From the NCBI GenBank assembly GCA_025360285.1, contig JANYCM010000284.1, positions 1-8,357 of the forward strand: a DNA stretch of 8,357 nt, written 5' to 3'. Numbering within the stretch: position 1 is the stretch's first letter; each line of letters opens with the position of its first letter. Shown here piece after piece: positions 1 to 5,924 of this stretch. This stretch comes from Sphingomonadales bacterium (GTDB lineage: Bacteria; Pseudomonadota; Alphaproteobacteria; Sphingomonadales; Sphingomonadaceae). Made by a program: the position numbers and the translations under genes. The notes under the pieces were generated by a model. It searched no databases and was not told the origin of the DNA. It saw only the letters and a list, made by a program, of their open reading frames with translations.

Positions 1-93
1 GGAGACGATCGTATCGGCGCGGGCGCCAAAGCTGCGCATCATCGCCGTCGACAGGTTGCGCGGGCCCGACCACATGGCGATGCGGATTGTCAC
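1..93 (-). CDS. Sulfotransferase-like P-loop protein (N-terminal 31 residues only, runs off the left edge)
   Basis: Thirty-one codons are visible, from a GTG at 91-93. The reading is V-T-I-R-I-A-M-W-S-G-P-R-N-L-S-T-A-M-M-R followed by SFGARADTIVS. The WSGPRNLSTA segment after a short hydrophobic strand matches the N-terminal phosphosulfate-binding loop of sulfotransferase-like proteins found in proteobacteria and at the N-terminus of plant branched-chain-aminotransferase-like proteins. The GTG overlaps the TGA of the upstream PLP-enzyme gene as GTGA, which favours this start and implies translational coupling; an in-frame ATG at 73-75 is the alternative but would trim the first beta strand. 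True sulfotransferases transfer sulfuryl from PAPS, but substrate and even activity are unknown for this group. The family call is from a short fragment, so it is moderately sure. Confidence 0.72.
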   Translation of the reverse strand, partial: MTIRIAMWSGPRNLSTAMMRSFGARADTIVS

Positions 94-1028
94 GGCCGCC
101 CCCGCGCCGCGACATCGCTGGCGATCAGCCCCCGATACAGCCCCTGCAACCGCTCCACCATCGGCCCGCGCCCGTCCGTCAGCTGCCGGCCATCGACGCT
201 GCGCACCGGCACCACCCCGGCGAAGGTGCCCGTGACAAAGGCTTCATCGGCACCATAAACATCAGTCAGCGAAAAATTGCGCTCGAACACCGGAATGCCA
301 TTGGCCTTGCACAGGTTCACGACATTGCGGCGGGTGATGCCATCGAGACAATAATCACCCGATGACGTCCACACCTCACCCCGCCGCACGATGAAGAAAT
401 GCGTCGAATTGCACGTCGCCACAAAGCCATGCGGATCGAGCATCAGCGCCTCATCGGCGCCCGCCTCGGTGGCCTGGATGCAGGCGGTGATGCAGTTCAA
501 TTTCGAATGCGAATTGAGCTTGGGGTCCTGCACATCGGGAAAGCCGCGCCGGACATGGACGGTGAACAAGGTGATGCCGCGCTCGATCGTCCGTGGCAGC
601 GGGTCCTTGTATTCGGCGATGATGACGATCGTCGCCGGCGACACGACGACGCGCGGGTCCTGATATGGCGTCGAGCGCAGCCCGCGCGTCACCATCAGGC
701 GAATGTGGCAATGCTCCATGCCATTGGCATCGATTGTCGCATACAGCCGGCTTTCAAGGTCCCCCCGGCTGATGCCGATGTCCATGGCGATGGCCTTGGC
801 GCCCTCCCACAACCGATCCAGATGCTGATCCAGAAAGGCGCAGCGCCCGGCGTGGACGCGAATGCCCTCCCAGACCCCGTCCCCCAGCATGAAGCCCGAA
901 TCGAACACGCTGACCATCGCTTCGGCGCGCGGTTTCAACGCGCCATTGACGTTGATCAGGATGGTTTCGTTGCGCGGATCAGGGGCATAGTCATGCGTGC
1001 CGAGCGCTGTTGCGGGAGGCGCCGTCAT
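90..1028 (-). CDS. Class IV (fold-type IV) PLP-dependent enzyme, annotated aminotransferase / D-amino-acid or branched-chain aminotransferase-like
   Basis: 312 residues, the normal size for class IV aminotransferases. Visible family marks: the GDGVWEGIRVHAGR segment (residues 49-62) with Arg57 in the PLP-phosphate position; DPKLNSHSKLN (168-178), in which Lys170 aligns without gaps to the Schiff-base lysine, with Lys176 the alternative; DEALMLD (192-198); and LDGITRRNV (228-236). Class IV enzymes transaminate D-amino acids or branched-chain amino acids, or act as 4-amino-4-deoxychorismate lyase; the substrate cannot be set from sequence. Oddity: in the segment after GFVAT (201-205) the usual Glu that contacts the PLP ring nitrogen is replaced by Thr205. 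The start ATG forms an ATGA overlap with the DUF1192 stop, and the stop forms GTGA with the next gene, so it is the middle gene of a coupled operon. Family sure, reaction unsure. Confidence 0.88.
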   Translation of the reverse strand: MTAPPATALGTHDYAPDPRNETILINVNGALKPRAEAMVSVFDSGFMLGDGVWEGIRVHAGRCAFLDQHLDRLWEGAKAIAMDIGISRGDLESRLYATIDANGMEHCHIRLMVTRGLRSTPYQDPRVVVSPATIVIIAEYKDPLPRTIERGITLFTVHVRRGFPDVQDPKLNSHSKLNCITACIQATEAGADEALMLDPHGFVATCNSTHFFIVRRGEVWTSSGDYCLDGITRRNVVNLCKANGIPVFERNFSLTDVYGADEAFVTGTFAGVVPVRSVDGRQLTDGRGPMVERLQGLYRGLIASDVAARGRP

Positions 1029-1234
1029 TTCCTGAACAGGCTGTCGGCGGCGGCGCGAAATTTCGCCGCGCCCTCGCGTTTGGCACGGCTGCGCGCCACT
1101 TCGGCAGTCAGCGCGGCAATCCGGTCATCGAGTTCGGCGATCGACAATTTGTCGAGGTCTTCGCGCGCCAGTTCCGCAAGCGAATCAGCGCTGCGGCGCG
1201 GCGGATCGGGTTCATCGAACATTGGTCGGGACAT
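1025..1234 (-). CDS. DUF1192 family small coiled-coil protein
   Basis: 69 residues beginning MSRPMFDEPDPPRR. The pattern MFDE near the N-terminus, then LAREDLDKLSIAELDDRIAALTAEVARSRA and a basic end with ADSLFRK, is the usual form of DUF1192 proteins, which are about 60-70 residues in alphaproteobacteria. Residues about 22-52 have the charge and leucine spacing of a short coiled coil. Function is unknown in the family. It is first in the minus-strand operon: its stop overlaps the PLP-enzyme ATG (ATGA). The gene lies opposite the quinone oxidoreductase across about 60 bases, an arrangement I recall from other alphaproteobacteria. No clear Shine-Dalgarno precedes it; the alternative start at the second Met (MFDE) would shorten it by four residues. 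Confidence 0.85.
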   Translation of the reverse strand: MSRPMFDEPDPPRRSADSLAELAREDLDKLSIAELDDRIAALTAEVARSRAKREGAAKFRAAADSLFRK

Positions 1235-1293
1235 GGACAGCAGGCATAGACAAAAAAATTGACCCGCGCGCGCCCCAAGTCAATATCCCGCCC
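1235..1293. promoter_or_regulatory. Divergent promoter region with symmetrical -35-like elements
   Basis: The 59 bases between the DUF1192 start and the oxidoreductase ATG contain TTGACC at 1259-1264 reading right and TTGACT (complement of 1278-1283) reading left. These form the perfect inverted repeat ATTGAC (1258-1263), 15 bases, GTCAAT (1279-1284). A plus-strand -10 could be AATATC at 1282-1287, 17 bases after TTGACC; the minus-strand -10 could be AATTTT (complement of 1255-1260). Both -10 candidates are weak, and each overlaps the other promoter's -35, so the two promoters would exclude each other or the repeat is an operator. If the plus -10 is right, transcription begins near 1294, giving an almost leaderless mRNA, which fits the lack of a ribosome-binding site. 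Confidence 0.4.
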
Positions 1294-2295
1294 ATGACTA
1301 TCCCCGCGACCATGACCGCCATCGACCCCGCCAGCCCCGGCGGCCCCGAGGTTCTGCAACCCGTCACCCGGCCGGTGCCCCAGCCCGGCCCCGGCGATGT
1401 GCTGGTCAAGGTCGCCGCGGCCGGCGTCAATCGCCCCGATGTGCTGCAACGCCTGGGGCTTTATCCGATGCCGCCCGGCACGCCGACGATTCCCGGCCTG
1501 GAAATCGCCGGCACCATCGTCGCGGTCGGCGCCGAGGTCGGCCGCTGGCGCGTCGGCGAACGCGTCTGCGCGCTCGTCGCCGGCGGCGGCTATGCCGAAT
1601 ATTGTGTCGCCCCGGCCGGGCAATGCCTGACAGTACCGGTCGGCATGGCGATGACCGATGCCGCCGGGCTGCCGGAAACCTGGTTCACCGTCTGGTCGAA
1701 TGTCATGGACCGCGGCCATGCCTGGCCCGGCGAAACCATGCTGGTGCACGGCGGCACCAGCGGCATCGGCGTGACGGCGATCCAATTGGGCAGGGCGCTG
1801 GGGCTGACGATAATCGTCACCGCCGGCAATGCCGACAAATGCGCCGCCGCGCTGGCACTGGGGGCGGCGCACGCCATTGATTACAACGCCCAGGATTTTG
1901 TCGCCGAAGTGGCGCGGATCACCGACAAGAAGGGCGTCAATATCGTGCTCGACATGGTCGGCGGCGATTATGTGGCGCGCAATATCCAGTGCCTGGCCGA
2001 TGACGGCCGCCATGTCAGCATCGCCTTTCAGCGCGGCGCCCGGGCCGATCTCGATCTGACGGCGGTAATGCGCAAGCGGCTGACGCTGACCGGATCGATG
2101 CTGCGGCCGCGCCCCATCGCCTTCAAGGCCGCGATCGCCGAAACGCTGGAAGGCGTCATCTGGCCGGAATTTGAAAGCGGCCGCCTCACCCCGGTCACCG
2201 ACAAGGTGTTTCCGTTGGCGCAGGCTGCGGAGGCGCATCGCCGCATGGAAGCGGGAACGCACGTCGGCAAGATCGTGCTGGCGGTCGGCAGATGA
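1294..2295 (+). CDS. NAD(P)H:quinone oxidoreductase, medium-chain dehydrogenase family (PIG3/zeta-crystallin type)
   Basis: 333 residues from the ATG at 1294. The order is a GroES-like N-terminal domain (about 1-125, with AAAGVNRPDVLQRLGLYP at 42-59 and IPGLEIAG at 66-73), then a Rossmann domain with the NADPH-binding loop VHGGTSGIG (151-159) and the downstream LGAAHAIDYNAQDF segment. The AGVNRPDVLQR and PPG words are those of the PIG3-type branch; I see no catalytic-zinc ligand set, as expected for this zinc-free group. Such enzymes reduce quinones with NADPH in the cytoplasm. The start at 1294 fits other family members; an ATG at 1312 (MTAIDPASPGG) is equally possible, and extension to a TTG at 1222 would run into the opposite gene and is rejected. 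No Shine-Dalgarno is seen. The stop overlaps the peptidase ATG (ATGA). Confidence 0.9.
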   Translation: MTIPATMTAIDPASPGGPEVLQPVTRPVPQPGPGDVLVKVAAAGVNRPDVLQRLGLYPMPPGTPTIPGLEIAGTIVAVGAEVGRWRVGERVCALVAGGGYAEYCVAPAGQCLTVPVGMAMTDAAGLPETWFTVWSNVMDRGHAWPGETMLVHGGTSGIGVTAIQLGRALGLTIIVTAGNADKCAAALALGAAHAIDYNAQDFVAEVARITDKKGVNIVLDMVGGDYVARNIQCLADDGRHVSIAFQRGARADLDLTAVMRKRLTLTGSMLRPRPIAFKAAIAETLEGVIWPEFESGRLTPVTDKVFPLAQAAEAHRRMEAGTHVGKIVLAVGR

Positions 2296-3695
2296 GCGAT
2301 TTTGCCGCGCTGCTGATCGCCGATGATGGCGGCGCCGCGACGCCGCTGACACTGCTCACCGCCACCGGCTTCGACGCCTGGCAGCGCGACCAGAGCGAAC
2401 GCACCCGTGCCTTTGTCGCAGCGCAGGGCTTCGCCGCCGCCGCCGATACCATCGCCCTGCTGCCCGGCGATGGCCCCGGCGACTGGTCGGCGGTCGCCGG
2501 CATCGGCGATGATGGCCCCTGGGGCCTGGCCGCTGCCGCCGCCAAATTGCCGGCGGGCCGCTATCGGCTCGTCGGCTCGCTGGGCACTGCCGGGCTGGGC
2601 TGGCTGCTCGCCCAGCATCGCTTCACGCGGTATCGCGCCGCGAGCCAGGATAGCGGCCCCGAAAACGGCCGACGCGTCCTGCTGACCGGCGATATCGGCG
2701 GCATCACCGAAAGCATCCGCCTTGCCGATGCGACCGCGCTGGTCCGTGATCTGGTCGATACCCCGGCGTCGGACCTTGGCCCCGGTGAACTTGCCGATGC
2801 CGTGCTTGCCGCTGCGCGGCCGTTCCACGCCAAGGTCGATGTCACCAAGGGCGAAGCGCTGCTGACGGGCAATTTCCCCGCCGTCCATGCCGTTGGCCGT
2901 GCGGCGCATCAGGCACCGCGGCTGATTGACCTCCATTGGGGTGATCCGGCGCATCCCAGACTGACGCTCATCGGCAAGGGCGTCACCTTTGATTCGGGCG
3001 GGCTCAACATCAAGCCCGGCGGCGGCATGGCGCTGATGAAGAAGGATATGGGCGGCGCGGCGCATGCCCTGGCACTGGCCCGGCTGGTCATGCAGGCGGA
3101 CCTGCCGGTGCGGTTGCGGCTGATCATCCCGGCGGTCGAAAACAGCATTTCGGGCAATGCCATGCGCCCCGGCGACATTCTGGCGACGCGCGCCGGCAAA
3201 AGCGTCGAAGTCACCAACACCGATGCCGAAGGCCGGTTGATCCTGGCCGATGCGCTGGCGCTGGCCGGCGAGGAACGGCCCGACATCATCATCGATTTCG
3301 CCACGCTGACCGGTGCGGCACGCGTGGCGCTGGGCCCGCAACTGCCGGCGCTCTTCAGCAATGACGAGGGCGTGGCCACAGATTTTGCCGCCGCCAGCAC
3401 CGCCGCCGCTGATCCTTTGTGGCGGCTGCCGCTGTGGTCCGGCTATCGCGACATGCTCAAATCGCCGATCGCCGATTTGAACAATTCCCCCGATGGCGGC
3501 TTTGCCGGCGCCATCACTGCGGCGCTGTTCCTGGAAGCCTTTGTGCCCGCCGGCACGCCCTGGGTGCATTTCGACACCTTCGCCTGGAACCCGGCGGCGC
3601 GCCCCGGCCGGCCGCGCGGCGGCGAGGCGCTGGGGCTGCGCGCCGCCTGGGCCTTTGTCAAAAGTCGCTATGACCGAAATATTTCGTCACGATGA
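2292..3695 (+). CDS. Leucyl aminopeptidase, cytosolic M17 family
   Basis: 467 residues, shorter than E. coli PepA (503) but usual for the alphaproteobacterial branch. The catalytic C-terminal domain carries GKGVTFDSGG (228-237), KKDMGG (250-255) and the M17 signature NTDAEGRL (309-316). Counting gives Lys229, Asp234, Lys241, Asp252, Asp311, Glu313 and Arg315, each exactly 41 below the metal and catalytic residues of E. coli PepA (270, 275, 282, 293, 352, 354, 356), so the two-metal active site is complete and correctly spaced. It removes N-terminal residues from peptides, probably as a hexamer with two divalent metals per subunit. The start ATG overlaps the oxidoreductase stop, implying coupling. 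The last residues (DRNISSR) follow the usual family end and are encoded across a 12-base palindrome. Confidence 0.95.
   Translation: MSDFAALLIADDGGAATPLTLLTATGFDAWQRDQSERTRAFVAAQGFAAAADTIALLPGDGPGDWSAVAGIGDDGPWGLAAAAAKLPAGRYRLVGSLGTAGLGWLLAQHRFTRYRAASQDSGPENGRRVLLTGDIGGITESIRLADATALVRDLVDTPASDLGPGELADAVLAAARPFHAKVDVTKGEALLTGNFPAVHAVGRAAHQAPRLIDLHWGDPAHPRLTLIGKGVTFDSGGLNIKPGGGMALMKKDMGGAAHALALARLVMQADLPVRLRLIIPAVENSISGNAMRPGDILATRAGKSVEVTNTDAEGRLILADALALAGEERPDIIIDFATLTGAARVALGPQLPALFSNDEGVATDFAAASTAAADPLWRLPLWSGYRDMLKSPIADLNNSPDGGFAGAITAALFLEAFVPAGTPWVHFDTFAWNPAARPGRPRGGEALGLRAAWAFVKSRYDRNISSR
3675..3686. repeat. Perfect 12-bp palindrome CGAAATATTTCG
   Basis: A perfect AT-centred palindrome in otherwise G/C-rich DNA, lying in the last codons of the aminopeptidase gene, about 100 bases before the marR start. 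It contains two of the six CGAAA/TTTCG copies found between 3675 and 3770. It could be an operator for the adjacent MarR protein; that is inference. Confidence 0.5.
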
Positions 3696-3699
3696 GGGA

Positions 3700-3727
3700 A
3701 CGAAAACGCCATTTCGCCCGTTTTCGT
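3700..3727. repeat. Inverted repeat with 9-bp perfect arms between the aminopeptidase and marR genes
   Basis: ACGAAAACG (3700-3708) and CGTTTTCGT (3719-3727) are exact complements around a 10-base loop that itself holds ATTTCG. It starts five bases after the aminopeptidase stop. There is no T-run after either arm, so it is not a standard intrinsic terminator. It could be an operator, an attenuating hairpin or an mRNA 3'-end stabiliser. Confidence 0.55.
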
Positions 3728-3782
3728 GGCTGCATGAGGGTGTTGTCGCACCCCGGCACGCCGCCCGAAATGGAGATGTGTT

Positions 3783-4130
3783 ATGGAAATGTCGAACTCG
3801 TCGGCCTTGCTGGGAAACTGGCGCGGAACGTTGCTGCGCTATGTCCGGTCCGGCCAACCCGATCTGACCAACCGCCAGATGGCCTTGCTGATGGTCGCCG
3901 GGCAGGAACCCGGCCCGCATACGGTGCGCGGCCTCGCCGCCCGGCTGCATGTGTCGAAACCGGTGGTCACCCGCGCGCTGGACAGCCTGTCGGCGTTGGG
4001 GCTGCTGCGCCGTCGCCGCGACGAACGCGATGGTCGCAGTGTCATCGTCGACATGACAGCGGCCGGCACGGCGTTTCTCGCCAGTTTCGCCGATCTGATC
4101 GAGCCCGATGATCTTGAGGACGTCGCCTGA
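3783..4130 (+). CDS. MarR-family winged-helix transcriptional regulator (short form)
   Basis: 115 residues. The winged helix-turn-helix is clear: HTVRGLAARLHVSKPVVTRA (46-65) gives the helix-turn-helix, then LDSLSALGLLRRRRDERDGRS (66-86) and VIVDMTAAG form the recognition end and wing, including the D-x-R-D-x-R-S pattern typical of MarR. Typical MarR proteins have about 140-150 residues; here the end helices that form the dimer interface are short. A good ribosome-binding site, GGAG at 3772-3775, lies seven bases before this ATG and decides the start; the Met at 3789 is less well placed. MarR proteins bind DNA as dimers and usually repress their own and neighbouring genes. The next gene starts inside this one, so the two are probably co-expressed. 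Ligand unknown. Confidence 0.88.
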   Translation: MEMSNSSALLGNWRGTLLRYVRSGQPDLTNRQMALLMVAGQEPGPHTVRGLAARLHVSKPVVTRALDSLSALGLLRRRRDERDGRSVIVDMTAAGTAFLASFADLIEPDDLEDVA

Positions 4131-5064
4131 ACAAGGTCTGCCACGCCAGGCTTTTCTGACTGGCCCGCGCCCGGCGCTTGATCCGCGCCGGGCCATCGCC
4201 CGGCCCGATCTTGTCGATATCGCGCTGGCCGCCCAGGTGGCGGCAGCGCGCTATGTCGAACCGGTTTCACAGCGCTGCCGGGTCCCCCGCACGCCGATGC
4301 GCCTCGATCGCGGCAGCGATGCCCGGCCCGTCAGCGAATTGCTGTTTGGCGAAGATTTCGACCTGTTCGATTGCGACGGTGATTGGGGTTTTGGCCGCAG
4401 CGTGGCGGATGGCTATAGCGGTTGGGTGGCGATCGCGGCGCTGGGTGATCCGGGCCCCGATTTGCGCCCCGGTCCCGCTACCAGCATAACCGCCCGCCGC
4501 GCGCCGGTGTTCGCCGCGCCCGACATCAAGACCAGGGTGCTGATGGAACTGCCCTTCGGCGCCCGCCTGGCAGGGACGGCGGAGGAGCGCTTCTTCGCGC
4601 TGGCCGGCGGCGGCTTCGTCCATCTGGCGCATATCGCAGCCCTGCCGGCTGACCCTGTTGCCATCGCCCGGCGCTGCCTCGGCGCGCCTTATCTATGGGG
4701 CGGCCGCAGCCCCGATGGCGTGGACTGTTCCGGGCTGGTGCAACTGGCGCTCGCCGCTGCCGGCACACCGGCACCGCGCGATTCAGACCAGCAGCTCGCC
4801 GAACTGGGCACGGCGGTGGCGTTCGCCCATCGCGTGCCCGGCGACCTGATATTCTTCCCCGGCCATGTCGGCTTCCTCACCGCAGGCGATTGCTTGCTCC
4901 ACGCCAATGCGCACTGGATGGCGGTTGTCGAGGAACCGCTGGCCGATGTCATCGCCCGGCTGGTGACGGCGGGGGTGGGGGAACCGGTGACCGGCGTGCG
5001 GCGGATTCAAGGCCGCACACGTCAGCCCGAATCCGCCGCACCCCACCCCATCACTTCGGCTTGA
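4108..5064 (+). CDS. C40 (NlpC/P60) cysteine peptidase with two N-terminal SH3-like regions
   Basis: 318 residues with no signal peptide or membrane helix, so probably cytoplasmic. An N-terminal lead (LDPRRAIARPDLVDIALAAQ, 24-43) is followed by two bacterial SH3-like regions, about 62-112 (SELLFGEDFDLF, GDWGFGR, GYSGWV) and 125-178, then the NlpC/P60 domain from about 183. Catalytic Cys207 lies in DCSGLVQ, His253 in PGHVGFL and His265 in LLHAN, with the expected GDLIFF before the first His. The architecture resembles YkfC-type enzymes that cut gamma-D-Glu-diamino-acid bonds in murein peptides; a recycling role is inference. The ATG lies 23 bases inside marR and no in-frame start follows the marR stop nearby, so translation is probably coupled. 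The usual family end is near VRRI; about 18 further residues here come from a strong inverted repeat. The gene overlaps the convergent methyltransferase by 14 bases. Confidence 0.9.
   Translation: MILRTSPEQGLPRQAFLTGPRPALDPRRAIARPDLVDIALAAQVAAARYVEPVSQRCRVPRTPMRLDRGSDARPVSELLFGEDFDLFDCDGDWGFGRSVADGYSGWVAIAALGDPGPDLRPGPATSITARRAPVFAAPDIKTRVLMELPFGARLAGTAEERFFALAGGGFVHLAHIAALPADPVAIARRCLGAPYLWGGRSPDGVDCSGLVQLALAAAGTPAPRDSDQQLAELGTAVAFAHRVPGDLIFFPGHVGFLTAGDCLLHANAHWMAVVEEPLADVIARLVTAGVGEPVTGVRRIQGRTRQPESAAPHPITSA
4996..5041. repeat. 13-bp perfect inverted repeat in the 3' end of the C40 peptidase gene
   Basis: GTGCGGCGGATTC (4996-5008) and GAATCCGCCGCAC (5029-5041) are exact complements around a 20-base loop. 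The repeat sits just before the tail-to-tail overlap with the methyltransferase gene. There is no T-run on either side, so a standard intrinsic terminator is not supported, though the hairpin could still slow polymerase or protect a 3' end. Each arm contains a GANTC site (5004-5008 and 5029-5033), the target of CcrM-type methylation in alphaproteobacteria. Confidence 0.65.
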
Positions 5065-5854
5065 CGAACTTCAGCGTCATCCGGTCGCTTTCGCCGATGG
5101 CGGCATATTTCGCCCGGTCGGTATCGCCGTCCTGATAGGTCGGCGGCAGGGTCCAGACGCCCTTGGGATAATCATGCGTATCCCTGGGGTTGGCGTTGAC
5201 ATTCGAGGCGCCGGCGAATTTGAAGCCGGCGGCTTCGGCGAGCGCCTTGACGGCCGACACCTTCATGTAACCACTGTCCTTCATCGCCGCGTCAGGCTTG
5301 TCCTCGGGCAGGCGGTGTTCCTCGATGCCGAGCACGCCGCCGGGCTTCAGCGCGGCATAAAAGGCCTTGAACGCCTCGGGCGCGAAGCCGGCGATGTACC
5401 AGTTATGGATGTTGCGGAAGGTCAACACCGCATCGGCGCTGCCCGCCGGCGCAATGGCATAGCTGTCCTTGCCAAAGGCCGTCACCTGCACCTTGCCATA
5501 AGCGGCCGGGTTGGCGGCCAATTTGTCCTTGAAGCGCTGCACCGATTTGGCGCTGTTGGCGCTCGCGGCCGGGTCATTGTGCGCGGCGTAATAGGTGCCG
5601 GTGGCGTTCAGATAGGGCGCAAGAATTTCGGTGTACCAGCCGCCCGACGGCGAGATTTCCACCACCGTCATGCCCGGCTTCAACCCGAAGAATTTCAGCG
5701 TCTGGACCGGATGGCGATATTGGTCCCGCGCCTTGTTGGCGTCCGACCGCTGGCTGCCGGCAACCGCGTCTTCCAGGGGGCCGGCGATGGCCGGGGTAGC
5801 GGCCGGGGCGGCGGCGGCAGTGACCAAAGCGGCAACAAGCAACGGGCGGAACAT
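5051..5854 (-). CDS. Exported class I SAM-dependent methyltransferase-like protein (COG4798 type)
   Basis: 267 residues from the ATG at 5852-5854. Residues 1-24 (MFRPLLVAALVTAAAAPAAT then PAIA) look like a Sec signal peptide, with cleavage probably after AIA. The mature part begins with RSDANKARDQYRHPVQTL (36-53), then LKPGMTVVEISPSGGWYTEI (58-77) as the SAM-binding motif I region, FRNIHNWY (146-153) and LKPGGVLGIEEHR (169-181), the order seen in predicted methyltransferases of COG4798. Motif I has SPSGGW in place of the usual GxGxG, a known feature of this group. A longer frame runs up to 5956, but the signal peptide and a GAGGAG seven bases before 5854 decide the start. SAM is not expected outside the cytoplasm, so the role is open. 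The 3' end overlaps the C40 gene by 14 bases. Confidence 0.87.
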   Translation of the reverse strand: MFRPLLVAALVTAAAAPAATPAIAGPLEDAVAGSQRSDANKARDQYRHPVQTLKFFGLKPGMTVVEISPSGGWYTEILAPYLNATGTYYAAHNDPAASANSAKSVQRFKDKLAANPAAYGKVQVTAFGKDSYAIAPAGSADAVLTFRNIHNWYIAGFAPEAFKAFYAALKPGGVLGIEEHRLPEDKPDAAMKDSGYMKVSAVKALAEAAGFKFAGASNVNANPRDTHDYPKGVWTLPPTYQDGDTDRAKYAAIGESDRMTLKFVKPK

Positions 5855-5861
5855 CGCGTCT

Positions 5862-5867
5862 CTCCTC
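5862..5867 (-). promoter_or_regulatory. Shine-Dalgarno GAGGAG that sets the methyltransferase start
   Basis: On the minus strand GAGGAG lies seven bases before the ATG at 5854. It supports the start that exposes a signal peptide at the N-terminus over the longer in-frame extension toward 5956. Confidence 0.75.
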
Positions 5868-5924
5868 GGCCATCGGGGCGGGGTGCCCTTGGCATGGCGC
5901 TGCGCCTCGGATAGCGCGGCCGAC

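Noticed and set aside
1222..1293. TTG start giving a 24-residue N-terminal extension of the oxidoreductase
   Set aside because: It would overlap the opposite DUF1192 gene and cover the promoter region; the added residues do not fit the family.
1108..2352. 414-codon open frame on the minus strand
   Set aside because: It lies antisense to the well-supported quinone oxidoreductase gene and has the Arg/Ala/Gly/His-rich make-up of a G/C-rich shadow frame with no recognisable domain.
2028..3569. 513-codon open frame on the minus strand
   Set aside because: It is antisense to the M17 aminopeptidase, whose active-site residues all match; the composition is typical of a shadow frame and no motif is visible.
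3700..3727. Intrinsic terminator between the aminopeptidase and marR genes
   Set aside because: The hairpin is good, but no T-run follows it on either strand, so it is reported only as an inverted repeat.
3743..3771. Promoter TTGTCG, 17 bases, CGAAAT before marR
   Set aside because: The -10 match is only partial and the bases coincide with the CGAAA repeat cluster, so a promoter call is not secure.
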